This document shows positions 1 to 9,899 of a DNA stretch of 23,378 nt, one piece after another. A program made the position numbers and the translations under genes. The stretch's first letter is position 1, and each line of letters opens with the position of its first letter. The notes beneath the pieces are model-generated. The model searched no databases. It was not told the origin of the DNA and saw nothing but the letters and a program-made list of their open reading frames with translations. Source of the DNA: Frankiales bacterium (GTDB lineage Bacteria > Actinomycetota > Actinomycetes > Mycobacteriales > SCTD01); assembly GCA_025965755.1 (NCBI GenBank), contig JAOPWI010000103.1, positions 1 to 23,378 on the forward strand, read 5' to 3'.

Positions 1-407
1 GGCGTCGGCGCCCCGACGCCGGGCGGCCGCAGCCAACCCGGGACCGGCCGGGGCAGGGCCGCGGCCGAGGCCAGCAGGTCGGCGCAGCGCTGGGCGTACG
101 CCCGGGCCTCGTCCCGCTCGATCCGGAACACGTCGGCGTGCAGCGGCGGCGTCTCCCCCGGCAGCCGGCTGCCGTGCCACCAGAGGCCGTCGACGTGGAC
201 GTGCTCCGGCTCGCCGCACGAGTAGCGGTCCAGGCAGCGCACCGCGTGCTGCGAGACGTCGGCGTGCCGGCGGCCAGCCGCCTCGGCTTCTGCCGAGCTG
301 GTCATCCCGGCGACCTGCGCGCCGCAGGTGACGCAGTGCCAGCCGTAACCGTGCGAGCCGACCAGGACCTCGACGTGGTGCCGCTCGGCCGTGGAATGGA
401 CGCTCAT
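1..407 (-). CDS. Hypothetical protein with CxxC motif, 3' end cut by window edge
   Basis: An open frame starts at ATG 407 and runs off the left edge, so at least 135 residues are visible and the C-terminus is missing. A GGAGG ribosome site (412-416, minus strand) lies four bases ahead of the ATG and supports this start. The protein begins MSVHSTAERHHVEVLVG and has WHCVTCG (Cys25, Cys28). A His/Cys-rich middle follows (Cys58, Cys64, and the His-rich stretch EPEHVHVDGLWWHG). This pattern suggests a small metal-binding or zinc-ribbon fold, but I do not recognise the family. It lies 91 bases downstream of the CoA-transferase stop on the same strand, so co-transcription is possible but not shown. 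The function is unknown. Confidence 0.6.
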   Translation of the reverse strand, partial: MSVHSTAERHHVEVLVGSHGYGWHCVTCGAQVAGMTSSAEAEAAGRRHADVSQHAVRCLDRYSCGEPEHVHVDGLWWHGSRLPGETPPLHADVFRIERDEARAYAQRCADLLASAAALPRPVPGWLRPPGVGAPT

Positions 408-498
408 GGTGCCTCCGGAAGCGCGGAGCTCCAGGACAGCAGACGTCCGGCCGCTTGCCCAGCGCCGGCGCCGCGTACGTGCCGCAGCGTCCGGAAGG

Positions 499-1662
499 TC
501 AGCTGAACTCGGCGCGCACGGCGTCACCGTGCTCGTCCAGTTGGGGGGCCGCCCGGCGCACGGCCGGGTCGTCGTACGCCGAGGCCTTGATCGGGTTGCC
601 GGGCACCGGGAGGCCACCCGCCTCGACGACCATCCGCCGGGCCGTGGTCTGGGGACTGGCGACCGCCTCGGCGACGGTGCTGATCGGCCCGCACGGCACC
701 CCGGCCGCCTCCAGGACCGCCAGCCAGTGCGCAGCCCGGGCGGTCCGCAGGACGGTCTCCAGCTCGCCGCGCAGGGCCTCCCGCGCCTCGTGGCGGCCGG
801 CGTTGGTGGCGTAGCGCGGGTCGCGCACCAGGCCGGGCAGGCCGAGAGCCGCCGCCAGGGCGCCGAAGAGCATGTCGTTGGCGGCGCAGATGGTGATGTC
901 GCGGTCGGCGCACCCGAAGGTGTCGAACGGCGCGATCGAGAAGTGCCCGTTGCCGATCCGGTGCGGGTCGACGCCGGTGGCGAGGAACGACAGCGCCGCG
1001 CCCTCGAGCAGGCTGACCGTCGCGTCGTACATCGCGACGTCGAGGTGGGTGCCGTGCCCGTGGCGCTGCACGCCGAGCAGCGCGGTCGCGATGGCGCCGA
1101 ACGCGTAGAGCCCCGCGGACAGGTCCGCGACGGGCACGCCCGGCTTGGCCGGCGGGCCGTCCGCCTGCCCGGTGATCGTCATGATGCCGCTCATGCCTTG
1201 CACCACCGCGTCGTAGGCCGGGCGCAGCGACCACGGGCCGGTGTGGCCGAAGCCGCTGATCGAGCAGTAGACGAGCGTGGGGTGCTCGGCGGACAGCGCC
1301 GCCCAGCCCAGGCCGAGGCGGTCCATGACGCCGGGCCGGTAGTTCTCGACGACGACGTCGGCCCGGGCGGTCAGCACGCGCGCGACGTGATGATCGGCCG
1401 GGTTCTTGAGGTCGAGGGCCACCGACTCCTTGCCGCGGTTGACCCGGGCGAAGTAGAGCGACCGGTCGCCGGCGAACGGCCCGTAGCTGCGGCTGTCGTC
1501 CCCGGTGCCCGGCTTCTCCACCTTGACCACGCGGGCCCCGAGGTCGGCCAGCATCATCGTGGCGAAGGGCCCGGCGAGCACCCGGCTGAAGTCGGCGACG
1601 AGCAGCCCGGCGAGCGGCCCGGGTCGGGCAGAGGGCGGCGGGGTCTCGCAGGGGGACGACAC
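499..1662 (-). CDS. CaiB/BaiF family (class III) CoA-transferase
   Basis: Class III CoA-transferases move CoA between carboxylic acids; relatives include formyl-CoA transferase, carnitine CoA-transferase and alpha-methylacyl-CoA racemase. The protein (387 aa, normal family length) has the family N-terminus GPLAGLLVADFSRVLAGPF (residues 15-33), ADLGARVVKVEKPGTGD (39-55), VENYRPGVMDRLGLG (105-119) and SISGFGHTGPW (134-144). Asp180 in VADLSAG aligns, by my reading, with the family's catalytic Asp. The frame stays open to 1878, but those extra codons overlap the divergent gene at 1733 and do not resemble the family. GTG 1662 is therefore the likely start, although its ribosome site is weak. The substrate cannot be told from sequence. 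Confidence 0.88.
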   Translation of the reverse strand: MSSPCETPPPSARPGPLAGLLVADFSRVLAGPFATMMLADLGARVVKVEKPGTGDDSRSYGPFAGDRSLYFARVNRGKESVALDLKNPADHHVARVLTARADVVVENYRPGVMDRLGLGWAALSAEHPTLVYCSISGFGHTGPWSLRPAYDAVVQGMSGIMTITGQADGPPAKPGVPVADLSAGLYAFGAIATALLGVQRHGHGTHLDVAMYDATVSLLEGAALSFLATGVDPHRIGNGHFSIAPFDTFGCADRDITICAANDMLFGALAAALGLPGLVRDPRYATNAGRHEAREALRGELETVLRTARAAHWLAVLEAAGVPCGPISTVAEAVASPQTTARRMVVEAGGLPVPGNPIKASAYDDPAVRRAAPQLDEHGDAVRAEFS

Positions 1663-1716
1663 GGGCCCATCCAACCGTGCTTCACCCCGACGTCGGCGCT
1701 TCGACGGGAACGGAGC

Positions 1717-1723
1717 GGGGAGG
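1717..1723 (+). promoter_or_regulatory. Ribosome binding site deciding the start of the DUF7455 gene
   Basis: GGGGAGG lies nine bases before GTG 1733. The alternative in-frame starts at GTG 1742 and 1754 have no comparable site at a workable distance, and the frame's open extension to 1505 runs inside the divergent gene. Confidence 0.6.
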
Positions 1724-1732
1724 TGTGGTGTT

Positions 1733-1948
1733 GTGAGAGATGTGACCGGAACCGTGACACCGCCCGCCCCGACCACCACCCTGACTGCCCAGGACCGCTG
1801 CGACCGCTGCGGTGCCCAGGCTCGTGTCCGCGTCGTCCTCACCAGTGGGGATCTGCTCTTCTGCAACCACCACGCCAAGGCCTACGAGGACAAGCTCAAG
1901 CCGGCGGCCGTCGACTGGGTCGACGAGTCCGCGTCCCTCGACGCCTGA
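1733..1948 (+). CDS. DUF7455-type small zinc-ribbon protein
   Basis: The 71-residue protein has DRCDRCGAQARVRVVL (Cys23, Cys26) and LLFCNHHAKAYEDKL (Cys44, His46/His47). This is a CxxC...CxHH arrangement expected to hold one zinc ion. It matches a short family conserved across actinobacteria (DUF7455), whose members share TAxDRCDRCGAQA near the start; no biochemical role is established. It is transcribed away from the CoA-transferase, with 70 bases between their starts, and ends 18 bases before a strong hairpin, so it is probably a single-gene transcript. From memory the family is often found near the principal sigma factor gene; here that gene is some 18 kb away in the same window. Confidence 0.82.
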   Translation: MRDVTGTVTPPAPTTTLTAQDRCDRCGAQARVRVVLTSGDLLFCNHHAKAYEDKLKPAAVDWVDESASLDA

Positions 1949-1966
1949 TCCGCTCCTTCGCCTGAC

Positions 1967-2005
1967 CCGGACGGCCGCTGCCCCTCGTGGGCGGCGGCCG
2001 TCCGG
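1967..2005 (+). terminator. Strong hairpin after the DUF7455 gene
   Basis: Positions 1967-1983 pair with 1989-2005 (17 bp with one G-T pair) around the loop CTCGT. Only a weak T-rich stretch follows, as is common in GC-rich actinobacteria. It lies 18 bases after the DUF7455 stop, and also downstream of the minus-strand ABC ATPase gene that ends at 2080, so it may serve both. Confidence 0.7.
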
Positions 2006-2079
2006 CGTCTTGCGGCGCCCGCGGCAGGGATGTCCGGACGGGCGCAGCAGGGCGCCCGGCTCACCGGCGGCCGGGAAGC

Positions 2080-2871
2080 TCAGGCGGTCGCGGCGCGGGC
2101 CGCGTACCGCCCGTCCTGCTCGGTGACGACGAGCGGCAGCCCGAACGCCTGCGACAGCAGCGGCCCGGTGAGCACCTCGGCCACCGGTCCGGCCGCCACG
2201 GCACGCCCGCGGGACAGGAGCAGTGCGTGGGTGGTGCCGATCGGCACCTCCTCCACGTGGTGGGTGACCAGCACGCTCGGCGGGGCGTCCTCGTCGACGG
2301 CGAGCCGGGTCAGCAGGCGCAGCAACGCCTCCCGGGCGCCCAGGTCCAGCCCGGCGGCCGGCTCGTCGAGCAGCAGCAGCTCCGGGTCGGTCATGAGCGC
2401 GCGGGCCAGCAGCACGCGCTTGCGCTCACCCTCGGACAGCGTGCCGAAGCGGCGGTCGGCGAAGGCCCGCAGCCCCACGCGGCCCAGCAGGTCGCGGGCG
2501 CGGTCGGTGTCGGCCGGGTCGTAGGCCTCGTGCCAGCGGCCGACCACCCCGTGGGCGGCCGTGACCACGACGTCGACGGCGCGCTCGTGGCCGGGCACCC
2601 GCTCGGCCAGCGCGGCGCTGGAGAGCCCGACGCGCGTGCGCAGCTCGCCGAGGTCGGCCTCCCCGAACCGCTCGCCCAGCAGCGTCACCGTGCCCCGCGA
2701 GGGGAACAGCGCGGCACCGGCCACCTGCAGCAGGGTGGTCTTGCCGGCCCCGTTGGGACCGAGCAGCACCCACCGCTCGCCCTCGCGGACGGTCCAGTCG
2801 ACATCGGCCAGCAGGGTGGCGCCGTCGCGGACGACCGCGACGCCGGAGAGCTCGAGCACGGGGTCTGACAC
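2080..2871 (-). CDS. Stand-alone ABC transporter ATP-binding protein
   Basis: This 263-residue protein is one complete ABC ATPase domain. It has Walker A GPNGAGKTT (38-46), signature LSEGE (145-149), Walker B ELLLLDEP (164-171), a D-loop GLD (174-176) and an H-loop TH (His204). All catalytic residues are present, so it should hydrolyse ATP. No membrane or solute-binding partner is next to it, so it may pair with a permease encoded elsewhere or act as a soluble ABC protein. It starts 66 bases from the divergent crotonase gene, and its stop faces the DUF7455 gene across a hairpin. The substrate is unknown. Confidence 0.88.
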   Translation of the reverse strand: MSDPVLELSGVAVVRDGATLLADVDWTVREGERWVLLGPNGAGKTTLLQVAGAALFPSRGTVTLLGERFGEADLGELRTRVGLSSAALAERVPGHERAVDVVVTAAHGVVGRWHEAYDPADTDRARDLLGRVGLRAFADRRFGTLSEGERKRVLLARALMTDPELLLLDEPAAGLDLGAREALLRLLTRLAVDEDAPPSVLVTHHVEEVPIGTTHALLLSRGRAVAAGPVAEVLTGPLLSQAFGLPLVVTEQDGRYAARAATA

Positions 2872-2937
2872 GCCGGAACGTTATCCGCGCGCGCCCGCGG
2901 CGCTGCGCCCGGCACGCCGTGCTGCGAGACTGCGGCC

Positions 2938-3783
2938 ATGGGATACCGCTGCTTCGACGTGGAGACGACCGGCGCCGTGGCGCACCTGCGCCTCAACCGG
3001 CCCGACGAGCTCAACACGATGGTGCCCGAATTCTGGAACGAGCTGCCGGAGATCGTGACCGAGCTGTCCGACAGCGGCACGGTTCGCGCCGTCGTCATCA
3101 GCAGCACCGGCAGGCACTTCTGCGCCGGCATGGACCTGTCGGTCTTCGGCAACGGCGGCGGCCTGTCCGCGGGTGGCGGCGACGCCGAGCTCGGGCGGGT
3201 CCGCGCCCGCCTGCGCTCCCACGCGAAGGTGCTGCAGTGGTCCTTCACCGCGCTGGAGAAGGCCCGCATGCCGGTCATCGCGGCCGTGCAGGGCGGCGTC
3301 ATCGGCGGCGCTGTCGACTTCGTGACCGCCTGCGACCTGCGCTATGCCAGCGCGGATGCCTTCTTCGTCGTGCAGGAGATCAACATCGGCATGACGGCCG
3401 ACGTCGGCACCCTGCAGCGGCTGGGCAAGGTCATTCCGGAGGGCATCGCCCGCGAGCTGGCCTACACCGGCCGCCGGATGCCGGCGCAGCGCGCGTACGA
3501 GGCGGGGCTGGTCCAGCAGGTCTTCCCGGACCACGACGCGGTCGTCGCCGGCGCCCTCGAGGTCGCGCACGAGATCGCAGCGAAGTCGCCGCTGGCGATC
3601 TACGGCACCAAGGTGGCCATGAACTACGCCCGCGACCACTCCGTCGAGGACGGTCTGGAGCAGATCGCCACCTGGCAGACCGGCATGTTCCAGCCGGGCG
3701 ACATGGTGGAGGCCTTCACCGCCAAGGCCGAGAAGCGCCCGCCGGTCTTTCCGGACCTGCTCCCCGAGCCCAAGCACTTCTAG
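2938..3783 (+). CDS. Enoyl-CoA hydratase/isomerase family, dienoyl-CoA isomerase-like
   Basis: This 281-residue crotonase-fold protein probably acts on unsaturated acyl-CoA intermediates in fatty-acid breakdown. The oxyanion-hole segments are HFCAGMDL (60-67) and the GGVIGGAVD region (119-127). Asp127, Glu147 and Asp155 have the same spacing (20 and 8 residues) as Asp176, Glu196 and Asp204 of rat delta3,5-delta2,4-dienoyl-CoA isomerase (ECH1). The surrounding residues also match that enzyme (TADVGTLQRLGKVI, KSPLAIYGTK, ARDHSVEDGL). A delta3,5-delta2,4-dienoyl-CoA isomerase is therefore more likely than a plain hydratase. No strong ribosome site precedes ATG 2938. Its stop overlaps the convergent deacetylase stop in a shared CTAG. 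Confidence 0.85.
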   Translation: MGYRCFDVETTGAVAHLRLNRPDELNTMVPEFWNELPEIVTELSDSGTVRAVVISSTGRHFCAGMDLSVFGNGGGLSAGGGDAELGRVRARLRSHAKVLQWSFTALEKARMPVIAAVQGGVIGGAVDFVTACDLRYASADAFFVVQEINIGMTADVGTLQRLGKVIPEGIARELAYTGRRMPAQRAYEAGLVQQVFPDHDAVVAGALEVAHEIAAKSPLAIYGTKVAMNYARDHSVEDGLEQIATWQTGMFQPGDMVEAFTAKAEKRPPVFPDLLPEPKHF

Positions 3784-4571
3784 GCGGGGCGGCGAGCCGC
3801 CTCCACGGCCGCCAGCAGCGTCGGCCCCTCCCACCCGCTGTCGACCAGCACCCGGCGCAGCGTCATCAGCGGTACGCCGGGATCGGCCGGCTGCGCGGAC
3901 AGCTGGTAGGCGCTGCGGTAGCCCGCCGCCGCCAGCCGGTGCAGCGCGGGCGGGTGCCAGGTGCCGCCGGGGTAGGCGAAGTGCTCGACCGGCCGGCCCA
4001 CGACCCGCTCCAGCTCCTCCCGCGGCTGCTCGAGCTGCACGGCCCAGTCGGCCTCGCCGTACCGGTCGACCCGGCCGTGGTCGTAGGTGTGCGCGGCCAC
4101 CGTCATCCCGGCGTCCGCCATCCGGCGCAGGTCATCACGCGACAGCCAGCCCGGGTCGTCCAGCACGATCGTCATGACGAAGAAGGTCCCGGTCATGCCC
4201 CGTGCCTGCAGCTGGGGCAGCGCCTCGGTCGCCTGGTTGCCGCGGCTGTCGTCGAAGCTCAGCAGCACCGGCCGGTCCGGCAGGGACGCTCCGGTCGCGA
4301 CGTGGGCGGCGTACGCGTCCGGGCTGATGGTGGCGAAGCCGGCCTCGGCCAGGGTGTCCAGCTGGGCCCGGAAGCGGTCCGGCGGCAGCACGAGCAGCTG
4401 GCGCCCGTGGGCGTTGTCGCGGGCCGTCCACGCGCGCAGGTCGTGGTAGCAGAGCACCGGCACCGTGGTCGCGGCCCGCGCCACGGGTGTCACCGGCCCG
4501 CCGCAGCCGGCGAGGGCCAGCGCCCCGGCGGCACCCGCGAGCAGCGTCCGGCGCGAGACCCGCTCCTCCAC
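3780..4571 (-). CDS. Polysaccharide deacetylase (NodB domain), Tat-type lipoprotein
   Basis: A 263-residue carbohydrate esterase family 4 protein. The N-terminus has a twin-arginine pair (Arg7-Arg8 in VSRRTLLAG), a short hydrophobic stretch and a lipobox LALAGC, with Cys23 as the expected lipidated residue. It is therefore probably exported folded and anchored to the outer face of the membrane. The NodB domain shows SFDD (Asp107, Asp108), HTYDH (His161, His165) and FAYPGG (198-203). These are the metal-binding and substrate-loop motifs of enzymes that remove acetyl groups from cell-wall or capsular sugars. It starts at GTG 4571, nine bases after the alkB-like stop, so the two genes are probably co-transcribed. 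The actual sugar substrate is unknown. Confidence 0.87.
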   Translation of the reverse strand: MEERVSRRTLLAGAAGALALAGCGGPVTPVARAATTVPVLCYHDLRAWTARDNAHGRQLLVLPPDRFRAQLDTLAEAGFATISPDAYAAHVATGASLPDRPVLLSFDDSRGNQATEALPQLQARGMTGTFFVMTIVLDDPGWLSRDDLRRMADAGMTVAAHTYDHGRVDRYGEADWAVQLEQPREELERVVGRPVEHFAYPGGTWHPPALHRLAAAGYRSAYQLSAQPADPGVPLMTLRRVLVDSGWEGPTLLAAVEAARRPA

Positions 4572-4580
4572 GGCCGAAGG

Positions 4581-6635
<2,055 letters not shown>

Positions 6636-6639
<4 letters not shown>

Positions 6640-8108
6640 GACCGCCCGTGCAGGAAGCGCACCGTCCGGCCGAGGAGGGCGTCGACCCGCTTGCTGCGGT
6701 CAAAGGACAGCAGCGGAACGGGCAGGGCGTACTTCTGACGGGTGATCGACTTGGCCCGCGTGAACTCCTTGAGGCCGTCCTCGCCGTGGATGCGGCCGAA
6801 GCCGGAGTCGCCGCTGCCGCCGAAGGGCAGCCCGGGGATGCCGGCGAAGGCGATGACCTGGTTGATGCTGGTCATGCCGGAGTTGAGGCGCTGCGCCAGC
6901 TCCATGCCGCGCGACGCGGAGAAGACGGCGCCGGCCAGCCCGTACGTCGTGTCGTTGGCCCGCTCGACCGCCTCGTCGGCATCGCGCACCCTGGCCACGG
7001 TCAGCGTCGGCCCGAAGGTCTCCTCGGTGACCGCCCTGCTGTCCTCGGGCACGTCGACCAGCACGGTCGGCTCCACCAGGTTGCCGTTGATGGAGCCGCC
7101 GGTCAGGGCCCGGCCACCGCGCGCGAGAGCGTCCGCGATGTGCTCGCGGATGATGTCGACCTGGCCGGGCATCGTGATCGGGCCGTACTCCCGGCCGGCC
7201 TGCACCCGGCCCGCCTTCTCGGTCAGGGCGGCGACGAAGGAGTCGTAGACCTTGTCGGTGGCGTAGACCCGCTCGATGCCGATGCAGGTCTGGCCGGCGT
7301 TGCTCATGCCGCCCCACAGGGCCGCCGTCGCGGCGGCGTCCACGTCGGCGTCGTCGTCGACGATCAGGGCGTCCTTGCCGCCGCACTCCATGAGGACCGG
7401 CGTCAGGGTCTCGGCGCACGCGGCCATGACCTTCTTGCCCGTCCGCGCGGAGCCGGTGAAGGCGATCTTGTCGACGCCGGCGCGGCACAGCGCGGCACCG
7501 GTGTCGCCGAGGCCCGTGACCAGCTGCAGCACCGGCTGCTCGGGCACGATCTCGGCGAAGGTGGCGACCAGCCACCGTCCGACCGCAGGGGTGTACTCGC
7601 TGGGCTTGAACACCACGGCGTTGCCGGCCGCCAGGGCGTACGCGATCGAGCCCATCGGGGTGAAGACCGGGTAGTTCCAGGGGCCGATGACCCCGATGAC
7701 GCCGAGCGGCTGGTACTCGAGCGTCGCGGCCTGGTTGGCCATCATCATTCCGCTGGGAATCCTGCGCGGACCGAGCACCTTGGGCGCGTGCTTGCCGGCC
7801 CAGGCGATGTGGTCGACGGCCAGGCCGATCTCGAGGCGGGCGTCGCTGAGCGGCTTGCCGTTCTCGCGGTGCATGAGCTCCGACAGCTCACCGGCGCGGC
7901 GGGCGAGGACGCCCTTCCAGCGGTCCAGGCGGGCCTTGCGGCCCTCCCACCCGAGCCCCCGCCACCAGGCGGCCGCCTCACGGGCCCGGGCGACAGCGGC
8001 GCGCACGTCGTCCTCGCCCTGGACGGGCAGCGTGGCGACGACGGCGCCGGTCGCCGGGTCGAGCGACTCGAAGGTCGCGGCGGTCGCAGGCCCGGCAGTC
8101 AGTGTCAT
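6636..8108 (-). CDS. NAD(P)-dependent aldehyde dehydrogenase
   Basis: The 490-residue protein oxidises an aldehyde to its acid. It contains the full aldehyde dehydrogenase set: GPWNYP with Asn145, FKPSEYTP with Lys168 for the coenzyme, FTGSARTG (217-224), LMECGGKD with general base Glu241, and NAGQTCIG with the nucleophile Cys275. EETFGPTLTVARV and LPFGGSGDSGFGR follow. It resembles the actinobacterial group often labelled succinate-semialdehyde dehydrogenase, but substrate specificity cannot be assigned from these motifs. The C-terminal tail (LLSFDRSKRVDALLGRTVRFLHG) may be membrane-associated. Start ATG 8108 has no visible ribosome site. It is divergent from the DUF3099 gene and convergent with gdhA. 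Confidence 0.92.
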
Positions 8109-8204
8109 GCCGGGAGACTAGGACGGGGTCGCCCGTGCGCGGAAGCCGCCGCACCCCCACACTGTTGTCGGAAGCAGGCGCAGCAGGTCCGGGCGTCCCG
8201 TCCA

Positions 8205-8210
8205 GGAGGG
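8205..8210 (+). promoter_or_regulatory. Ribosome binding site for the DUF3099 gene
   Basis: GGAGGG sits six bases ahead of GTG 8217 and fixes the start in a frame that is otherwise open for several kilobases upstream. Confidence 0.65.
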
Positions 8211-8216
8211 CGTCGC

Positions 8217-8546
8217 GTGAGCACTCACCCCCAGGTCGTCTCGGTGACCACGGCACGGATGTCGCACTCCCAGGACCTGGCGCTGCGCCAGAAGCGCTAC
8301 ATGCTCACGCAGGCGGTCCGGATTCTCTGCGTGATTCTCGGCGTCGCCGTTCCGGCGCCGCTGCCGGTCCGGATGCTGCTGTTCAGCGGCGCGATCTTCC
8401 TGCCCTGGTTCGGCGTCGTCATGGCCAACGCCGGCCCGATCGTCGCCAAGAGGGAGAAGACGGCGATCGTGGACCGCCGGCTCCTCGGCAGCGACGAGTT
8501 GCCGCTGCGCATCGCCCTCGAGCCCGGGCGCGACATCGACGGCTAG
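8217..8546 (+). CDS. DUF3099 two-helix membrane protein
   Basis: This is a 109-residue protein. A polar N-terminus with SVTTARMSHSQDLALRQKRYML (9-30) is followed by two hydrophobic segments, about 30-46 (MLTQAVRILCVILGVAV) and 52-71 (RMLLFSGAIFLPWFGVVMAN), and a charged tail. The order of conserved elements (basic RxxRY before helix 1, then LPWxxVVxANAGP) fits DUF3099, an actinobacterial family of unknown function. It should be an inner-membrane hairpin with both ends on the same side. It is probably a single-gene unit, divergent from the aldehyde dehydrogenase and convergent with the HhH-GPD gene. Confidence 0.85.
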   Translation: MSTHPQVVSVTTARMSHSQDLALRQKRYMLTQAVRILCVILGVAVPAPLPVRMLLFSGAIFLPWFGVVMANAGPIVAKREKTAIVDRRLLGSDELPLRIALEPGRDIDG

Positions 8547-8548
8547 GT

Positions 8549-8563
8549 CCGCCGGTACGGCGG
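8549..8563. terminator. Small hairpin between convergent DUF3099 and HhH-GPD genes
   Basis: CCGCCG (8549-8554) pairs with CGGCGG (8558-8563) around GTA, immediately after the DUF3099 stop. The 46-base convergent gap is the right place for a terminator, but the stem is only six pairs. Confidence 0.4.
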
Positions 8564-8592
8564 GTTGTGACGTCGAGCGGCGCCCCCGGTCA

Positions 8593-9171
8593 TCACGCGC
8601 TGGACGTCGAGCCCTTGGCCGCCCGCTTGGCCGCCTGCTTGAACGCCCGGACCTCCAGCAGGGTCGCCTGGTCGGTGACGTCGGCGACGCTCCGCTTCAC
8701 GCCCTCCTCCCCGTACGCGCCCGCGGCCTCGCGCCAGCCGTTGGGCCGCACGCCGTACTGCTTGCCGAGCAGCGCCACGAAGATCTGCGCCTTCTGCACG
8801 CCGAACCCGGGCAGCGCCTTCATGCGCTCGAGCAACTCCGGGCCGTCCACCCCGCGCCACACCGCCTCGGCGTCGCCGTGGTAGTCCTCGACCAGCGCCC
8901 GGCACAGGTCCTGAACCCGCTTGGCCATCGAACCGGGGAAGCGATGCACCGCCGGTGGCGTCGCCACGACGGCGGCGAACTGCTCCGGATCGTGCTCGGC
9001 GATCCGGGCGGCGTCCAGATGGCCCAGCCGCTCCTGCAGGACGTACGGCCCGCGAAAGGCCTTCTCCATCGGGATCTGCTGGTCCAGCAGCATCGCGAGC
9101 AGCAGAGCGAGCGGGTCGCGGCCGAGCAGGGCGTCGGCCTGCGGATCCTGGGACAGCTGCACGTCGGGCAT
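8593..9171 (-). CDS. HhH-GPD-type base-excision repair protein (uncharacterised subfamily)
   Basis: This 192-residue helix-hairpin-helix protein resembles DNA glycosylases of the HhH-GPD superfamily. LLLAMLLDQQIPMEKAF (23-39) corresponds to the first conserved helices, and LPGFGVQKA (120-128) is the DNA-binding hairpin. After the hairpin, where endonuclease III or AlkA carry the catalytic Asp (and Lys), this protein reads KQYGVRPNGW (137-146) with no obvious Asp. There is no four-cysteine iron-sulfur motif. It matches an actinobacterial subfamily named only as uncharacterised HhH-GPD proteins. ATG 9171 is the first start giving the family N-terminus; the frame is open much further upstream. 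It follows the ABC operon by 14 bases. Confidence 0.82.
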   Translation of the reverse strand: MPDVQLSQDPQADALLGRDPLALLLAMLLDQQIPMEKAFRGPYVLQERLGHLDAARIAEHDPEQFAAVVATPPAVHRFPGSMAKRVQDLCRALVEDYHGDAEAVWRGVDGPELLERMKALPGFGVQKAQIFVALLGKQYGVRPNGWREAAGAYGEEGVKRSVADVTDQATLLEVRAFKQAAKRAAKGSTSSA

Positions 9172-9185
9172 GGCAGGAGTCTGTC

Positions 9186-9899
9186 TCAGAGGTGGGCTCG
9201 GGGCAGCCGCCAGGCCGCCGTCCCCACGACGGCCGCCGTGAAGCCGAGCAGGAGCGCGGCGGCCACCACCGCCCCGACATCGGCCACCTCGAACGGCGGA
9301 TCGCGGAACGGCGACCCGGCCACCCGGCTGGCGTAGGCACCGACGGACAGGTTGCGGAACAGCGTGGTGGTGCCGGCGAGCAGTCCCTCCCAGAGGACCA
9401 GGTAGGCCAGCCCGACCAGCACCGCCCGGCGCAGCGCGAGCGAGAGCAGGACGAACAGCCCGGTGTACGCCGCCGCGCCGAGCAGGCTGGCCAGCAGCAG
9501 GGTGCCGGCGGCCTGCCCGAACGGCAGGTCCGTCGCCGGCAGCAGCACCAGGCACCCGAGAACGGCCGGCAGGCAGGCCACCCACGTCACGCCGGCCGCC
9601 GCGACGTACTTGGCCCCGGCGATCCGCCAGCGCGGCAGCGTGGTGGCGAGCAGCAGCCCCAGGGTGCGCTCGTCGCGGTCGTCACCGAAGGCGTTCACGC
9701 CGAGCACCAGGGCGACCAGCCCGAGAACCAGCACGAGCAGCTCGCCGGCGATCACGCCGTATCCGGCGGTGCGGTCCTCACCGCCGGCGGTGAGCCGCAG
9801 CACGAGGGCGAAGGCGGCGAGGACAAGGGGCAGGACGGCGACCGCGACGACCCGCTTGCCGCGCAGCACCGAGCGCAGGCTCATCTGCAGCAGGGTCAT
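9186..9899 (-). CDS. ABC-2 type transporter permease (second module)
   Basis: A 237-residue membrane protein with about six hydrophobic segments (roughly residues 17-36, 47-70, 96-118, 128-152, 156-175, 205-230). DDRDERTLGLLLATTLPRWRIAGAKY between helices 2 and 3 is the cytoplasmic coupling element typical of ABC-2 exporters. Its start overlaps the stop of the ATPase gene at 9896 by ATGA, so the two are translationally coupled and almost certainly form one complex. The transported substrate is unknown. The HhH-GPD gene follows 14 bases downstream. Confidence 0.85.
   Translation of the reverse strand: MTLLQMSLRSVLRGKRVVAVAVLPLVLAAFALVLRLTAGGEDRTAGYGVIAGELLVLVLGLVALVLGVNAFGDDRDERTLGLLLATTLPRWRIAGAKYVAAAGVTWVACLPAVLGCLVLLPATDLPFGQAAGTLLLASLLGAAAYTGLFVLLSLALRRAVLVGLAYLVLWEGLLAGTTTLFRNLSVGAYASRVAGSPFRDPPFEVADVGAVVAAALLLGFTAAVVGTAAWRLPRAHL

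Noticed and set aside
1..20. Perfect 8-bp inverted repeat at the left edge (GGCGTCGG, loop CGCC, CCGACGCC)
   Set aside because: It lies within an open reading frame with no stop in view, so it is more likely coding sequence than a terminator.
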